DNA from: Lottiidibacillus patelloidae
GTDB lineage: Bacteria > Bacillota > Bacilli > Bacillales > SA5d-4
Assembly: GCF_002262935.1 (NCBI RefSeq)
Contig: NZ_NPIA01000003.1
Location: 248,001-312,000, forward strand
Direction of reading: 5' to 3'
DNA length: 64,000 nt
The position numbers and the translations under genes are program-made. Of the stretch, positions 43,857 to 53,663 are shown in pieces; within the stretch, counting starts at the first letter, position 1, and each line of letters starts with the position of its first letter. The notes below the pieces were generated by a model. That model was not told the origin of the DNA, made no database searches, and saw only the letters and a program-made list of their open reading frames with translations.

Positions 43857-45788
43857 ATGAATCAAAAACTGAAATTTTCTATGTTATTAGGCTTCTTACT
43901 AGTCATTGGAGTTCTAATCGGAATTTTATTATTTAACTCAATAGGAAAAACAATAACAGAAAATAAAAACAACCTTTTATTTAATTCGCAGTTTAGTAAT
44001 GTTTTATCAACTAACGTACCTGACACTCATGGCGTTGTTAATACGGAAAAAAGCTGGATTTTCTATACAAATAGTGGAGCAGAAGGAATCTACGAACTTG
44101 TTGGAAATGTTGCTAAAGTTACACCAACTAATATAGACTCACCACCTTATGGGATACAGCTGATTCAATCACCGATAACTGTTGAAAAACTTGGTGTCTA
44201 TAAAGTTAGCATTACAGCAAAAACTGAAAACGAGAGAAATATTACGATTAAAATAGGTGCTACCGGCAATAAAGGTTGGAAAGCCTACGGAATAAAAGAT
44301 ATTACTTTAACATCAAACTATGAAACGTATGAATTTGAATTTACAATGTATGATGAAACAGACACATCTTCAAGATTCGAGATATTTTTTGCACAAAACG
44401 AACAACCGGTCTGGATTAGAAATGTATCTATGGAGAAAATCGACGAGGAAGAACCTACAATTACTTTAGAAGATCTTTCAAATCGAGTTAAAACAGAAAT
44501 TGATGAAGATAAAGTCGAAGAATGGGAATTAGTATGGGCGGATGAGTTTGAAGGAGATACAATTAATCTTAACTACTGGACATTTGAAATAGGAAATGGT
44601 GCAGAAAAAGGTATTCCTGGTTGGGGAAACAATGAACTAGAATATTATACTGATTCACCAAATAATGCGTATATTGAAGATGGACATTTAATTATTCAAG
44701 CATTAAAAGAAGTAAAAAACTTTAGCTATGATGGTATAAATTACACTACAGAATACACTTCCGCAAGAATGATCACTCAAGGTAAAGTAAATACAACTTA
44801 CGGAAGAATTGAAGCTAGAATTAAAGTTCCAAGTGGACAAGGGATATGGCCGGCATTTTGGATGTTGGGTGAAGATATTGAAACTGTAGGTTGGCCACAA
44901 AGCGGAGAGATTGACATCTTAGAATATATAGGGAGCAATGTTACTGAAATACATGGAACAGTTCATGGACCTGTAACTGCGGGACCAGGAATAAATGGTC
45001 ATATTGATATGGGTATTGATTTATCAAAGGATTTCCATGTATATGCTATTGAATGGGATGAAGACGAAGTAGAATTTTACATTGATGATATTTTATATCA
45101 TATAGTAAATAAGGATGAAGTCGATTTGGAATATGGACCTGAAGAATGGGTGTATGATCACGATCACTTTTTAATCTTAAATCTTGCTGTTGGAGGAAAC
45201 TGGCCTGGTTCTCCAGATGAAACAACTATTTTCCCTAAACAACTAATCGTTGATTACATTAGGATGTATAAAGACGTTAATCAAAATTCAATTGATGGCG
45301 AAGAAATTGTTGATACCATTTATGAATTACCAGCAAAAGCTCCGGGAGTAGAGAGTTTTGTTAATGGAACATTTGACGAAGGAAAGCAAGATTGGAACTC
45401 TTACGTCCATTTTGATGCTGAAGCAACTTTTGAAGTGATAGATGGGGAAGCAGTTTATACAATTGCTAAAGATGGTGGAGAAGATTACTCTATTCATTTA
45501 TACCAAGGTCCATTTTTATTCGAATCTGGAAACTCGTATACATTAGAATTTGAGGTGCGCTCAACTATTGAAAGAGACTTGCTTGTTGTAGTCGATAATT
45601 CTGACTATCACAGGTACATTAACAAAAAAGTCTCCATTGGCGAATCAATGCGAACAGTCAAAGTTGCAATAGAATCTATTTCAGACGAAGCAACTATTAA
45701 ACTTCTTTTAGGAGAACTTGGAAATGACATTAAAGAATCAATGACTATTACTATTGATAACGTGAAGTTATATGAAAATAAGAATTAA
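43857..45788 (+). CDS. GH16 endo-beta-glucanase (laminarinase type) with flanking carbohydrate-binding modules
   Basis: 643 residues; AAGGAAGG before ATG. N-terminal signal anchor (residues 7-27), a CBM4/9-like beta-sandwich at about 40-205, the GH16 domain at about 220-480, and a second such sandwich at 500-640 (FVNGTFDEGKQDWNSYVHF). The GH16 active site E351-I-D353-I-L-E356 is complete, with WPAFWMLG before it and GGNWPGSPD after. It cuts beta-1,3 or beta-1,3-1,4 glucans outside the cell. Induction by a LacI-family regulator is likely from the operator. Confidence 0.92.
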   Translation: MNQKLKFSMLLGFLLVIGVLIGILLFNSIGKTITENKNNLLFNSQFSNVLSTNVPDTHGVVNTEKSWIFYTNSGAEGIYELVGNVAKVTPTNIDSPPYGIQLIQSPITVEKLGVYKVSITAKTENERNITIKIGATGNKGWKAYGIKDITLTSNYETYEFEFTMYDETDTSSRFEIFFAQNEQPVWIRNVSMEKIDEEEPTITLEDLSNRVKTEIDEDKVEEWELVWADEFEGDTINLNYWTFEIGNGAEKGIPGWGNNELEYYTDSPNNAYIEDGHLIIQALKEVKNFSYDGINYTTEYTSARMITQGKVNTTYGRIEARIKVPSGQGIWPAFWMLGEDIETVGWPQSGEIDILEYIGSNVTEIHGTVHGPVTAGPGINGHIDMGIDLSKDFHVYAIEWDEDEVEFYIDDILYHIVNKDEVDLEYGPEEWVYDHDHFLILNLAVGGNWPGSPDETTIFPKQLIVDYIRMYKDVNQNSIDGEEIVDTIYELPAKAPGVESFVNGTFDEGKQDWNSYVHFDAEATFEVIDGEAVYTIAKDGGEDYSIHLYQGPFLFESGNSYTLEFEVRSTIERDLLVVVDNSDYHRYINKKVSIGESMRTVKVAIESISDEATIKLLLGELGNDIKESMTITIDNVKLYENKN

Positions 45789-45812
45789 TAATTAAAACAT
45801 ATCAAGAGAATG

Positions 45813-45845
45813 GGAGTGAGATTTTACATCTTACTCCTATTTTTA
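45813..45845 (+). terminator. Terminator of the GH16 gene
   Basis: GGAGTGAGAT pairs with ATCTTACTCC (one G-U) around TTTAC, then TATTTTT. Confidence 0.85.
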
Positions 45846-46086
45846 ATGTTAAAAATGGTATCAGCTACTAAAAATCCCCTATACTCAAGACAAAATCAGT
45901 TACATTCGGATACTTCTAGTTACTTACTCTGATGGAGCGTTTTCTTCTTAGCCTTTATAACCCACCTAAAATCAACAATAATTTATCTAATTTTTTTACG
46001 TTCAAATATATATCCAAGGTTACTAAGGATCATAAAGTATGTTTAGTTCACGAAATGTACACTTTTCTGTAACAGAACTGTTTGAT

Positions 46087-46122
46087 TTGTGGCGACTTTC
46101 ACTGTTATGCAAAGATTATACT
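46087..46122 (+). promoter_or_regulatory. Rex-like operator and -10 box before cydA
   Basis: TTGTGGCGACTTTCACTG (46087-46104) keeps TTGTG and TTCAC of the Rex site TTGTGAA-N4-TTCACAA (10 of 14 fixed positions). TATACT at 46117-46122 is a good -10 box. Rex represses cyd operons when NADH is low in Gram-positive bacteria, so a site here fits. Confidence 0.5.
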
Positions 46123-46163
46123 GTAACTATAAGAATGAATGAAAGTATCGGAGGCGATCATAA

Positions 46164-47501
46164 ATGGATTCTGTAGAATTTAGCCGCTATTTAACGATGT
46201 TAACACTGTCAGTACATGTGATTTTTGCAACAGTTGGAGTCGGTGTTCCATTATTTATCATGTTGGCACATTGGCTCGGATTAAAGAATAATGATCAACA
46301 CTATCTTTTAATGGCAAAACGCTGGGCACGTGGTTATGTCATAAGTGTCGCAGTTGGAGTAGTAACTGGTACTGCCATTGCACTGCAGCTAGCGCTATTA
46401 TGGCCCCGTTTCATGGAATTTGCAGGACAGCTTGTTGCACTTCCGCTATTTATGGAGACGTTTGCCTTTTTCTTTGAAGCTATATTTCTAGGAATTTATT
46501 TATATACATGGGATCGCTTTAAAAACCCTAAACATCATTTCTATTTACTTATACCAGTGTTGCTCGGAGGAGCAATGTCTGCTTTATTTATTACGTCTGT
46601 AAATGCATTTATGAATACACCACAAGGTTTTTCATTGTTAAATGGCGAGTTAATTAATATTCAACCAATACTAGCGATGTTTAACCCTGCAATGCCAACA
46701 AAGGTAGCACATGTCCTGAGTTCAGCCTATATGACTGCTGCATTTCTCTTGGCATCAATTGCAGCCTTTCACTTAATAAGAGGAAATCGTCATGAGTACC
46801 ACCGAAAAGCGCTTGCTTTGACAATGAAAGTCGGTTTTCTTTTCTGTATTGCTACAGCACTAATTGGTGACTTATCAGGAAAGTTTCTAGCAGAATATCA
46901 ACCAGAAAAACTAGCTGCTGCTGAATGGCATTTTGAAACAGAAGGGGAAGCACCAATCTTACTTTTCGGAGTATTAACTGATAACAATGAAGTAAAGTAT
47001 GCAATTAAGATTCCTTATGCGCTTAGCTTCTTAGTTCATAGTAATTTATCTGGAGAAGTGACAGGATTAAATGACATTCCAAGAGATGAACATCCACCAT
47101 ATATTATCCATTACTTCTTTGACATCATGGTTTCAATCGGAATTGGATTAACGCTTTTGTCGATGATCTATTTAATAGGAGTAAATCGAAATTGGTCATT
47201 TATTAAATTAAAACTATTCCGCTTCTTCCTTGTAGCATCAGGTCCACTTGCGATGCTAGCGATTCAAGCTGGATGGTGGTTTACAGAAATGGGTCGTCAG
47301 CCTTGGATTATGCGAGGATTTATGACAACTGCAGAAGGCGCAACTGATTCAGACTATGTCTGGTTAATGTTTATTGTTTTTGCTTTCGTATACTTTATTC
47401 TAATGGTCGGAACAGCAGTTGTATTAACACGTATGTTTAAAAGAAATCCAATGGAAAAAGAGTTGGAGAAATTAAATGGGAATGGGAGTGACATCGGATG
47501 A
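46164..47501 (+). CDS. cydA: Cytochrome bd quinol oxidase subunit I
   Basis: 445 residues, about nine membrane helices. Starts DSVEFSRYLTMLTLSVHVIFA with the low-spin/high-spin haem His near residue 18, and contains the GRQPW motif (MGRQPWIMRG near residue 378) of CydA. The Q-loop is the short Gram-positive form, consistent with length (E. coli CydA is 522). The complex oxidises menaquinol and reduces oxygen at high affinity. It leads the operon cydA-cydB-cydS-cydD-cydC; overlaps cydB by 4 bp. Confidence 0.95.
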   Translation: MDSVEFSRYLTMLTLSVHVIFATVGVGVPLFIMLAHWLGLKNNDQHYLLMAKRWARGYVISVAVGVVTGTAIALQLALLWPRFMEFAGQLVALPLFMETFAFFFEAIFLGIYLYTWDRFKNPKHHFYLLIPVLLGGAMSALFITSVNAFMNTPQGFSLLNGELINIQPILAMFNPAMPTKVAHVLSSAYMTAAFLLASIAAFHLIRGNRHEYHRKALALTMKVGFLFCIATALIGDLSGKFLAEYQPEKLAAAEWHFETEGEAPILLFGVLTDNNEVKYAIKIPYALSFLVHSNLSGEVTGLNDIPRDEHPPYIIHYFFDIMVSIGIGLTLLSMIYLIGVNRNWSFIKLKLFRFFLVASGPLAMLAIQAGWWFTEMGRQPWIMRGFMTTAEGATDSDYVWLMFIVFAFVYFILMVGTAVVLTRMFKRNPMEKELEKLNGNGSDIG

Positions 47502-48514
47502 CGATAGAAATACTTGGAATATCAGTGTTATGGTTATTTCTTTTCGGTTATGTCATTGTTGCTTCGATTGACTTTGGCGCAGGTTTTTTCAATGCATCTA
47601 CGATTGTCACAAATAAACATCATATTGTAAATTCCGTTATTCAACGATACTTGTCTCCGGTATGGGAGATTACAAATGTCTTTCTCGTATTCTTCTTTGT
47701 CGGAATGATCGGTTTCTTTCCGAAAACGGCTTATTATTTCGGTACGGTTCTACTTATTCCAATAAGTATCTCGATTATTTTACTAGCTTTACGAGGTAGT
47801 TATTATGCCTTTAGCACGTATGGTTCAAAAGGGCACAAAGGTTACACACTTATGTATGGAGTAACAGGAGTGCTAATCCCAGCCTCTTTGACTACTGCAC
47901 TAATCGTCTCTCAAGGTGGCTATATTAAAGAACTACCTTCGGGGAAAATTGAATTAGATTACTTGACGTTATTTACGAGCCCATTTTCATGGTCGATTGT
48001 GTTACTAAGTTTAGTTAGTGTGTTATTTATCTCTGCTAGCTTTCTGGCATATTATTCAGCGGTTGCCGAGGATAAGGAGGCACTAAAGTTATTTAAAAAA
48101 TACACATGGATATGGAGTTTTCCAACGATCATCACTGCTTTTGGAATCATTATTGAAATGAAATGGCACAACATCGCGCATTATGAAGGTTTATTATCAT
48201 TATGGTGGCTATTTGCACTCTCGCTTGTCTGCTTTATTATAAGTCTTTTGTTATTAAAAAGAGGGCGTTATGGCTGGTCATTTGTCTTTGTTGTATTACA
48301 GTTTGCTTTAGCCTTTTATGCATATGGCGTGTCACGATACCCGTATTTATTGTATCCGTATTTAACTATTTATGACGGATTTACTAATGAAACGATGGCC
48401 AAAGCATTAGTTATCGTGTTCATTCTAGGTCTTTTGTTACTAATTCCGTCGTTATACCTTGTTTTTAAACTGTTCATTATGAATAAGCCTTACATTCAAA
48501 ACAAAAAAGGTTAA
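47498..48514 (+). CDS. cydB: Cytochrome bd quinol oxidase subunit II
   Basis: 338 residues, eight membrane helices. The conserved start VLWLFLFGYVIVASIDFGAG with the proton-path Asp, and YLSPVWEITNVF near residue 50, identify CydB. It overlaps cydA (ATGA), so the two are translationally coupled. It pairs with CydA in the membrane oxidase. Confidence 0.95.
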   Translation: MTIEILGISVLWLFLFGYVIVASIDFGAGFFNASTIVTNKHHIVNSVIQRYLSPVWEITNVFLVFFFVGMIGFFPKTAYYFGTVLLIPISISIILLALRGSYYAFSTYGSKGHKGYTLMYGVTGVLIPASLTTALIVSQGGYIKELPSGKIELDYLTLFTSPFSWSIVLLSLVSVLFISASFLAYYSAVAEDKEALKLFKKYTWIWSFPTIITAFGIIIEMKWHNIAHYEGLLSLWWLFALSLVCFIISLLLLKRGRYGWSFVFVVLQFALAFYAYGVSRYPYLLYPYLTIYDGFTNETMAKALVIVFILGLLLLIPSLYLVFKLFIMNKPYIQNKKG

Positions 48515-48527
48515 GGAGGAATGAACG

Positions 48528-48629
48528 ATGCACGAATTTTTACTATTTTATGCGCCACTTCTTATCGTCGTAATGGCAGTATTTTTTTCTTTTATGTTCG
48601 TTACGAAAAGTACGAAAATGGAGGAGTAA
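48528..48629 (+). CDS. cydS: Small subunit of cytochrome bd oxidase, CydS-like
   Basis: 33 residues, too short for usual gene calling. AAGGAGGA lies 7 bp before ATG. The peptide (starting MHEFLLFYAPLLIVVMAVFF) is one membrane helix with a short charged tail, the same length and layout as the CydS subunit seen in the Geobacillus bd oxidase structure. It sits between cydB and cydD and its stop is 4 bp before the cydD start. Function: stabilising the oxidase near the haem. Confidence 0.82.
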   Translation: MHEFLLFYAPLLIVVMAVFFSFMFVTKSTKMEE

Positions 48630-48632
48630 TTG

Positions 48633-50342
48633 ATGAAAACACTTCAACAGTTGGCAAGTAAGCAGAAGGGACGATATTATGCGCTGACTGCATTAGTCAT
48701 TGCCTTAGGAGTTGTCGTAATTACCCAAGCTTACTTAACTGTTACGATCGTTGATGACTTATTCTTGAGTAAGCATGAATTCAAGGAAGTAGTACCATTA
48801 CTGATAGGATTATTAGTGGTTCTTTTATTAAGAGCAGCAATACATTATGGCACAGGACAAATTGGCGTGAAAATGGCAGCAGTTGTAAAGGCTGACTATC
48901 GCAAGAAGCTTTTACACTCCTATGCTGATCAGTCCATTTTAGCCTCATACAAAGAGCAAACTGGAAGTAAGGTCAGTGTCATGCTCGATACAGTTGATGA
49001 GCTAGATAGTTTCTATAGCAAATACGTGCCACAAAAAATGATTTCAACAATAGTGGCTCTAATGATTCTTATCGTCGTGTTTACACAACATATGTATTCT
49101 GGCTTAATTATTCTATTTACAGCACCTTTTATCCCATTTTTTATGATGATCATTGGGAAAGCCACAGCGAAAAAATCACAGGAAAAACTCGCTAGTTTAA
49201 ATGCTTTTTCTGGAAAATTTCTTGGTACGCTTTCCGGGTTGGTTAGTTTAAAACTTTATGGTCAATCTCGTACTTACCGTGATGCAATTAAGAAAAGCAG
49301 CATTGGTTTTCGTGATACAACGATGAATATATTAAAGATCGCCTTTACATCATCGTTAATGCTCGAATTCATTTCGATGTTAAGTATCGGATTAGTCGCA
49401 TTAGAATTAGGTTTACGGCTAGTCGTTTTCCAACAAGTGAGTTTTTTCACTGCCTTTTTCATTCTTTTGCTAGTTCCTGAGTTTTACCATTTGCTTAAGG
49501 AGTTAGGCAGTGCCTTCCATGCAGGTCGGAGTAGTACTGGAGCGGCTGAAAGATTAGAGGAAGAACTAAGAATAGATAAGCAAAAAATGGATTGGGGAAA
49601 GGCAATACTAGAAGGTCCAGTTAAAATACAGTTGAAAAATGTAGGCTTTGTTTATCCTAATGGTCAATTTTCCTTAAAAAATATTAATACAGTACTTCCA
49701 ACAACTGGTCAGGTAGCAATTGTAGGTAAAAGTGGCTCTGGAAAAACAACACTTCTTCACGTAATTGCTGGACTGATAAAACGAAGTGAAGGTGAAATAC
49801 TCTTAAATGAACGTAGCCTTAATGATTACAGCGAGACGCAATGGTTTGAAAACGTTAGTTATATTACCCAGCACCCTTACCTGTTTGCCGGTACAATTGC
49901 AGAAAATATAGCACTTGGACTGGATGACAGTTTAGAAGATATTGAAGCGGCCGCAAAAAAAGCTAATATTCATGACTTGATTCAGTCATTTCCGCGAGGT
50001 TATAAAACGATTATTGGCGAAAGTGGGAGAGGGCTGTCTGGTGGAGAAAAACAACGGATTGCTTTAGCTCGCGCTTTTTTAAAGAATCCGTCTGTTATTT
50101 TATTTGATGAACCAACATCTGGCCTCGATTTAGTTACAGAACAAGTACTACAACATTCTATTAAAGAATTGAGTAAATCATCCGCTGTTATAACAGTGGC
50201 CCATAGACTGCAAACAATTAAAAACGCTAACCACATTTTAGTTATTGATGAAGGAACACTTCTAGCTGAAGGAACTCATGAGCAGTTATGTAAAGACATT
50301 CCTGCTTACAGTAAGTTATTTTCTAGAGAAGGGGAGGAGTAG
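48633..50342 (+). CDS. cydD: ABC exporter half CydD (cytochrome bd assembly)
   Basis: 569 residues from ATG 48633, which follows TTG 48630; the GGAGGAG site lies inside the end of cydS. Six membrane helices (residues 15-310), then the ATPase: Walker A VGKSGSGKTT, signature LSGGEKQRIALARAF, Walker B VILFDEPTSGLD and the His loop VAHRL. With CydC it exports thiols (glutathione or cysteine in E. coli), needed for bd oxidase assembly. Same operon as cydAB. Confidence 0.92.
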   Translation: MKTLQQLASKQKGRYYALTALVIALGVVVITQAYLTVTIVDDLFLSKHEFKEVVPLLIGLLVVLLLRAAIHYGTGQIGVKMAAVVKADYRKKLLHSYADQSILASYKEQTGSKVSVMLDTVDELDSFYSKYVPQKMISTIVALMILIVVFTQHMYSGLIILFTAPFIPFFMMIIGKATAKKSQEKLASLNAFSGKFLGTLSGLVSLKLYGQSRTYRDAIKKSSIGFRDTTMNILKIAFTSSLMLEFISMLSIGLVALELGLRLVVFQQVSFFTAFFILLLVPEFYHLLKELGSAFHAGRSSTGAAERLEEELRIDKQKMDWGKAILEGPVKIQLKNVGFVYPNGQFSLKNINTVLPTTGQVAIVGKSGSGKTTLLHVIAGLIKRSEGEILLNERSLNDYSETQWFENVSYITQHPYLFAGTIAENIALGLDDSLEDIEAAAKKANIHDLIQSFPRGYKTIIGESGRGLSGGEKQRIALARAFLKNPSVILFDEPTSGLDLVTEQVLQHSIKELSKSSAVITVAHRLQTIKNANHILVIDEGTLLAEGTHEQLCKDIPAYSKLFSREGEE

Positions 50343-50344
50343 GC

Positions 50345-52063
50345 TTGAAAGAATTAATCCGAATCGTTTCTATTATGTTAAAGGAAAAAAGAGATGTATT
50401 GTTGTCCATAATCTTTGGCTCTATTGCAGGACTTACAGCAGTAGGTTTATTTGCTGCAAACGGATATTTAATCTCACAAGCTGCTCTTACTCCACCTTTA
50501 TACATTCTTATTGGAATGGTGGCAGTTGTAAAATTAGGATCACTCCTTCGGGCAACAAGTCGCTATGGAGAGCGCTACTATTCCCATCGAGCAACATTTA
50601 CGATGCTTTCTGACCTTCGCGTTCACTTCTTTGAAAAACTAGAAAAGATGCCGTTACCTGACATTCAAAGGTATCGTAGTGGAGATTTACTTTCTCGAAT
50701 CGTAGGAGATGTCGAGAGTTTACAAAACTTTTTTCTACGTGTGTTATATCCGCCGATTATTATGGTGACAGTTTTTATAGGCACGATTATGTTTGTCTCT
50801 TTTTATACGGTGGAGATTGTCATTATTTTAATTATAGGATTAATGTTAACAGGTTTTCTTATTCCAGCATGGTTTGCAATCAAACAAAGAAAATTAAGTG
50901 GAGAAATACTAAACACTAGAGCAAATTTTTCTACTGAAACGACAGAATGGTTTAAAGGCTATCGTGATCTAAAAATTCACAGGCAACTATTAGAAAAAGA
51001 ACAACAATTAATTAGTGCATCTGACGCTTATATTGAACAACAAGAGAACTTAGGAAAAAGATCTAATATAAATCACTCTATAAATCTAGCTGTTTCATTT
51101 CTTATTTTCTGGACAGTTGTTGCTGTTAGTGGATATTTAGTTGCAAGTGGCCAGTTAGATGGTCTATTTTTCGCGATGGTCGTTATGATTAGCCTTACAT
51201 TGTTCGACCATTCCACACCGATGGCTACATTGCCAATATACTATGAAGAAAGTGAGCGTGCAGCAATTCGTCTAGAATCTGTCATTGACTCCCCTAAAAT
51301 AAAATCTAAGAAGCAGAGGGGGGAAGGCAATTTTAAAAATCCACCTTCTATTACGTTAGAACATGTTAGTTTTTCTTTTCCAGGGGAGAGCAGGGAAGTA
51401 ATTAAAGATATCAACTTACATTTTCCTTCAGGATCGAAAACAGCTATTGTTGGTCCAAGTGGCTCAGGTAAATCTACTGTATTAAACTTGCTTTTGCAGT
51501 TACATGATGTGACTAAAGGGACAATAAAATATGAAGATATTAATCTGAAAGATCTAGACCAAGAACAATTATGGAAGCAAGCGAAAGTCGTGTTACAAGA
51601 AAACCACTTTTTTGCCGGTACGATAAGAGATAATTTATTACTTGAAGCAGATTTTATGACCGATGAAGAGATAAAGCAATTACTATTTGATGTCCAATTA
51701 TCACAATTTACCCCATCAACTGAAGTGTTTGAGAATGGCGAGAACTTATCTGGTGGCGAAAAACAGCGACTTGCTATGGCTCGCGCAATAGTAAAGAAAG
51801 GTAACATCTGGTTACTAGACGAGCCGACTTCTTCACTAGATAGCTGGACTGCAAATCGTATATATAACGAACTCTATCGACGAGCAACAAATGACACAGT
51901 TATTTTAGTAAGTCACCAACTAGCAGGACTTGAAAAGATGGATCAAATTGTCGTCATGGATCAAGGGAAAATCGTAGAGGTAGGAAACTATGAAGCGTTA
52001 ATGGAGAAGAAAGGATACTTTTATAAATTGAAAAAAATAGAGGAAAATATAATTAGTAGCTAG
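50345..52063 (+). CDS. cydC: ABC exporter half CydC (cytochrome bd assembly)
   Basis: 572 residues from TTG 50345, 7-8 bp after GGGGAGGAG and only 2 bp after cydD. Six membrane helices, then Walker A VGPSGSGKST, signature LSGGEKQRLAMARAI, Walker B WLLDEPTSSLD and SHQLAG. RYGERYYSHRATFTMLSDLR near residue 76 is typical for CydC. It forms the heterodimer with CydD. Last gene of the cyd operon. Confidence 0.92.
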   Translation: MKELIRIVSIMLKEKRDVLLSIIFGSIAGLTAVGLFAANGYLISQAALTPPLYILIGMVAVVKLGSLLRATSRYGERYYSHRATFTMLSDLRVHFFEKLEKMPLPDIQRYRSGDLLSRIVGDVESLQNFFLRVLYPPIIMVTVFIGTIMFVSFYTVEIVIILIIGLMLTGFLIPAWFAIKQRKLSGEILNTRANFSTETTEWFKGYRDLKIHRQLLEKEQQLISASDAYIEQQENLGKRSNINHSINLAVSFLIFWTVVAVSGYLVASGQLDGLFFAMVVMISLTLFDHSTPMATLPIYYEESERAAIRLESVIDSPKIKSKKQRGEGNFKNPPSITLEHVSFSFPGESREVIKDINLHFPSGSKTAIVGPSGSGKSTVLNLLLQLHDVTKGTIKYEDINLKDLDQEQLWKQAKVVLQENHFFAGTIRDNLLLEADFMTDEEIKQLLFDVQLSQFTPSTEVFENGENLSGGEKQRLAMARAIVKKGNIWLLDEPTSSLDSWTANRIYNELYRRATNDTVILVSHQLAGLEKMDQIVVMDQGKIVEVGNYEALMEKKGYFYKLKKIEENIISS

Positions 52064-52151
52064 TGATTTAGGCCGGACTCAAGTAGAAGAGGCTGCTGTA
52101 ATTATATTAACTTTCATCTAGTAGACTTTATATATATTTCGGTTCGTTAAT

Positions 52152-52183
52152 AGTAGGCTACGGTTATCCCTAGTCTACTTTTT
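52152..52183 (+). terminator. Terminator of the cyd operon
   Basis: AGTAGGCTA pairs with TAGTCTACT (one G-U) around a 10-nt loop, then TTTTTCT. Confidence 0.82.
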
Positions 52184-52232
52184 CTAATATGTTTAATTTT
52201 AAATCATCTGATAATGCGCAGATATACAAACA

Positions 52233-53291
52233 ATGAATCAAATTAGTAAAAATATATTTAAGAGCGTTGATAATTTATATGTTGAAAAGGAAATGGAATC
52301 AAAGAATGAAATCAAAAACAATGATTATTCAGATGAGAAAAAGAAAAGTTATTTTTATGTTTCAAAAAGCAAAGATGATTTTACCTACTTTAATGTTGTA
52401 GAAATATATTATAATGGTGACCAAATGCTTATTGACCGTTCTGTTTTGGAGCATGCATGGTCAAACAGAAACAATATTAATTATTTAGAAGATGTGGAAA
52501 GTTATAAGAATGCTTTGAGAAAACAAGAGCAGAAGAATAGCCTTTTTATGACTGTCAGAGCAGCTGGATATACTGATTCAAGTGCTTTAGGTGTAAGATT
52601 TCATGGAAATTGGCTTCGGCATAAATCAATATTTTCTTATACTTTAGAAGGTTATTTACCAAATCACTATTCGCATGTTTCCTTTAGAATGCATAGTAAA
52701 TGGACATACCTATTATCAGAAAAATTATCAGGAGGGAAACGCGTTTGGGCTAATGTATCACTAACAGAAGTAATACCGAATAATACAAGTACCACAGATC
52801 GTCCATTCTTTGTTGAAGATGCTTGGTTTTGGTCAGAAGTATATAGTCCACATGCAAGCGTGAAAAGTTATGCACCTACAAATACGCCTAAAGAGGAAAC
52901 TTTAACTTACGGATGGGGCATAGATGCTACTGGCGGAATTGAAGGTAAGACAGGTTCAGCCTCTGTTACTGTAGGTGCAAGCTATTCAAAATCACTTGCG
53001 ACCACTCAAATCGAATATTACACAAATAAATACACAGAATCATCTTATAACGGGACGACTTTCCATATGGATTTTAATGGGAATAATCCCTATACAAGAA
53101 ATCATTCTGAGCACACAAGTGTAACTTTCTCAGAAGCTTCATCAACCAGGAATTCTGTTCTCTTCTATAATAAGATGAAGTATATGGTTGATGGACAAAA
53201 TTGGCTTATTACTAACAAAACACTTGAATCATCTTGGTTTGGAACCACTGTTACCTATGATCCTTATTGGAGCAATTATCAGTTGAAATAG
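52233..53291 (+). CDS. Orphan beta-rich protein, possible pore-forming-toxin-like
   Basis: 352 residues, no family recognised. No signal peptide and no ribosome site before ATG 52233, while a stop lies 10 codons upstream, so the start is doubtful or the gene is N-terminally cut. Residues about 225-290 run GWGIDATGGIEGKTGSASVT and onward, Gly/Ser/Thr rich with alternating small and hydrophobic residues, like an amphipathic membrane-inserting hairpin of beta-pore toxins (inference only). The N-terminal 50 residues are charged and helical. It lies in an accessory patch beside an IS remnant. Could equally be a spore or surface protein. Confidence 0.5.
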   Translation: MNQISKNIFKSVDNLYVEKEMESKNEIKNNDYSDEKKKSYFYVSKSKDDFTYFNVVEIYYNGDQMLIDRSVLEHAWSNRNNINYLEDVESYKNALRKQEQKNSLFMTVRAAGYTDSSALGVRFHGNWLRHKSIFSYTLEGYLPNHYSHVSFRMHSKWTYLLSEKLSGGKRVWANVSLTEVIPNNTSTTDRPFFVEDAWFWSEVYSPHASVKSYAPTNTPKEETLTYGWGIDATGGIEGKTGSASVTVGASYSKSLATTQIEYYTNKYTESSYNGTTFHMDFNGNNPYTRNHSEHTSVTFSEASSTRNSVLFYNKMKYMVDGQNWLITNKTLESSWFGTTVTYDPYWSNYQLK

Positions 53292-53663
53292 CGATTTGTT
53301 AAATGAAAAGATTTAAAGCAGAAGCAGATGAAGGATTCTTAGAATCACTAATACTGGACAAATAAAAAGCTAATTTATACCATTAGGAGGGTAGACTGGC
53401 TTAGTGATAAGCGACTTAGTGCTATTTGGTATGCTCAAAATAATAGAATCTCATCAATAGAAGAAAGTAATTTCACATAAGGGATGTAATGAAATGGTGC
53501 AAAGCCATTCAAAAGAATTATATACAGGTTTTTGATATATAGAGTTATTGTTAAAATATAAATTCATGCTTGAGCCGTATTCATTACGAACTCCACATTG
53601 TATATTTTGTTGTTACGCGTATACTATAGTATAGTTGAATCAGTATGGAATGAGGTGTTTTAT
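53292..53663 (+). other. Intergenic stretch with possible gene remnants
   Basis: 372 bp without a credible gene. A short frame at 53303-53365 (MKRFKAEADEGFLESLILDK) and another piece reading DKRLSAIWYAQNNRISSIE at about 53413-53470 look protein-like but are too short and unlinked to assign. The start region of the next gene, with GAGGTG at 53652-53657, lies at the right end. Confidence 0.35.

Larger units (their letters stand above)
45789..46163 (+). other. Intergenic stretch between GH16 and cydA
   Basis: 375 bp. It holds the GH16 terminator (45813-45845) and, near its end, the Rex-like site and a likely -10 box for cydA. The middle part shows no open frame or clear structure. Confidence 0.6.

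Noticed and set aside
53598-53663. Longer N-terminus for the anchored hypothetical protein
   Set aside because: No ribosome site at 53598, whereas TTG 53664 has GAGGTG at the right distance and puts the membrane helix near the start.
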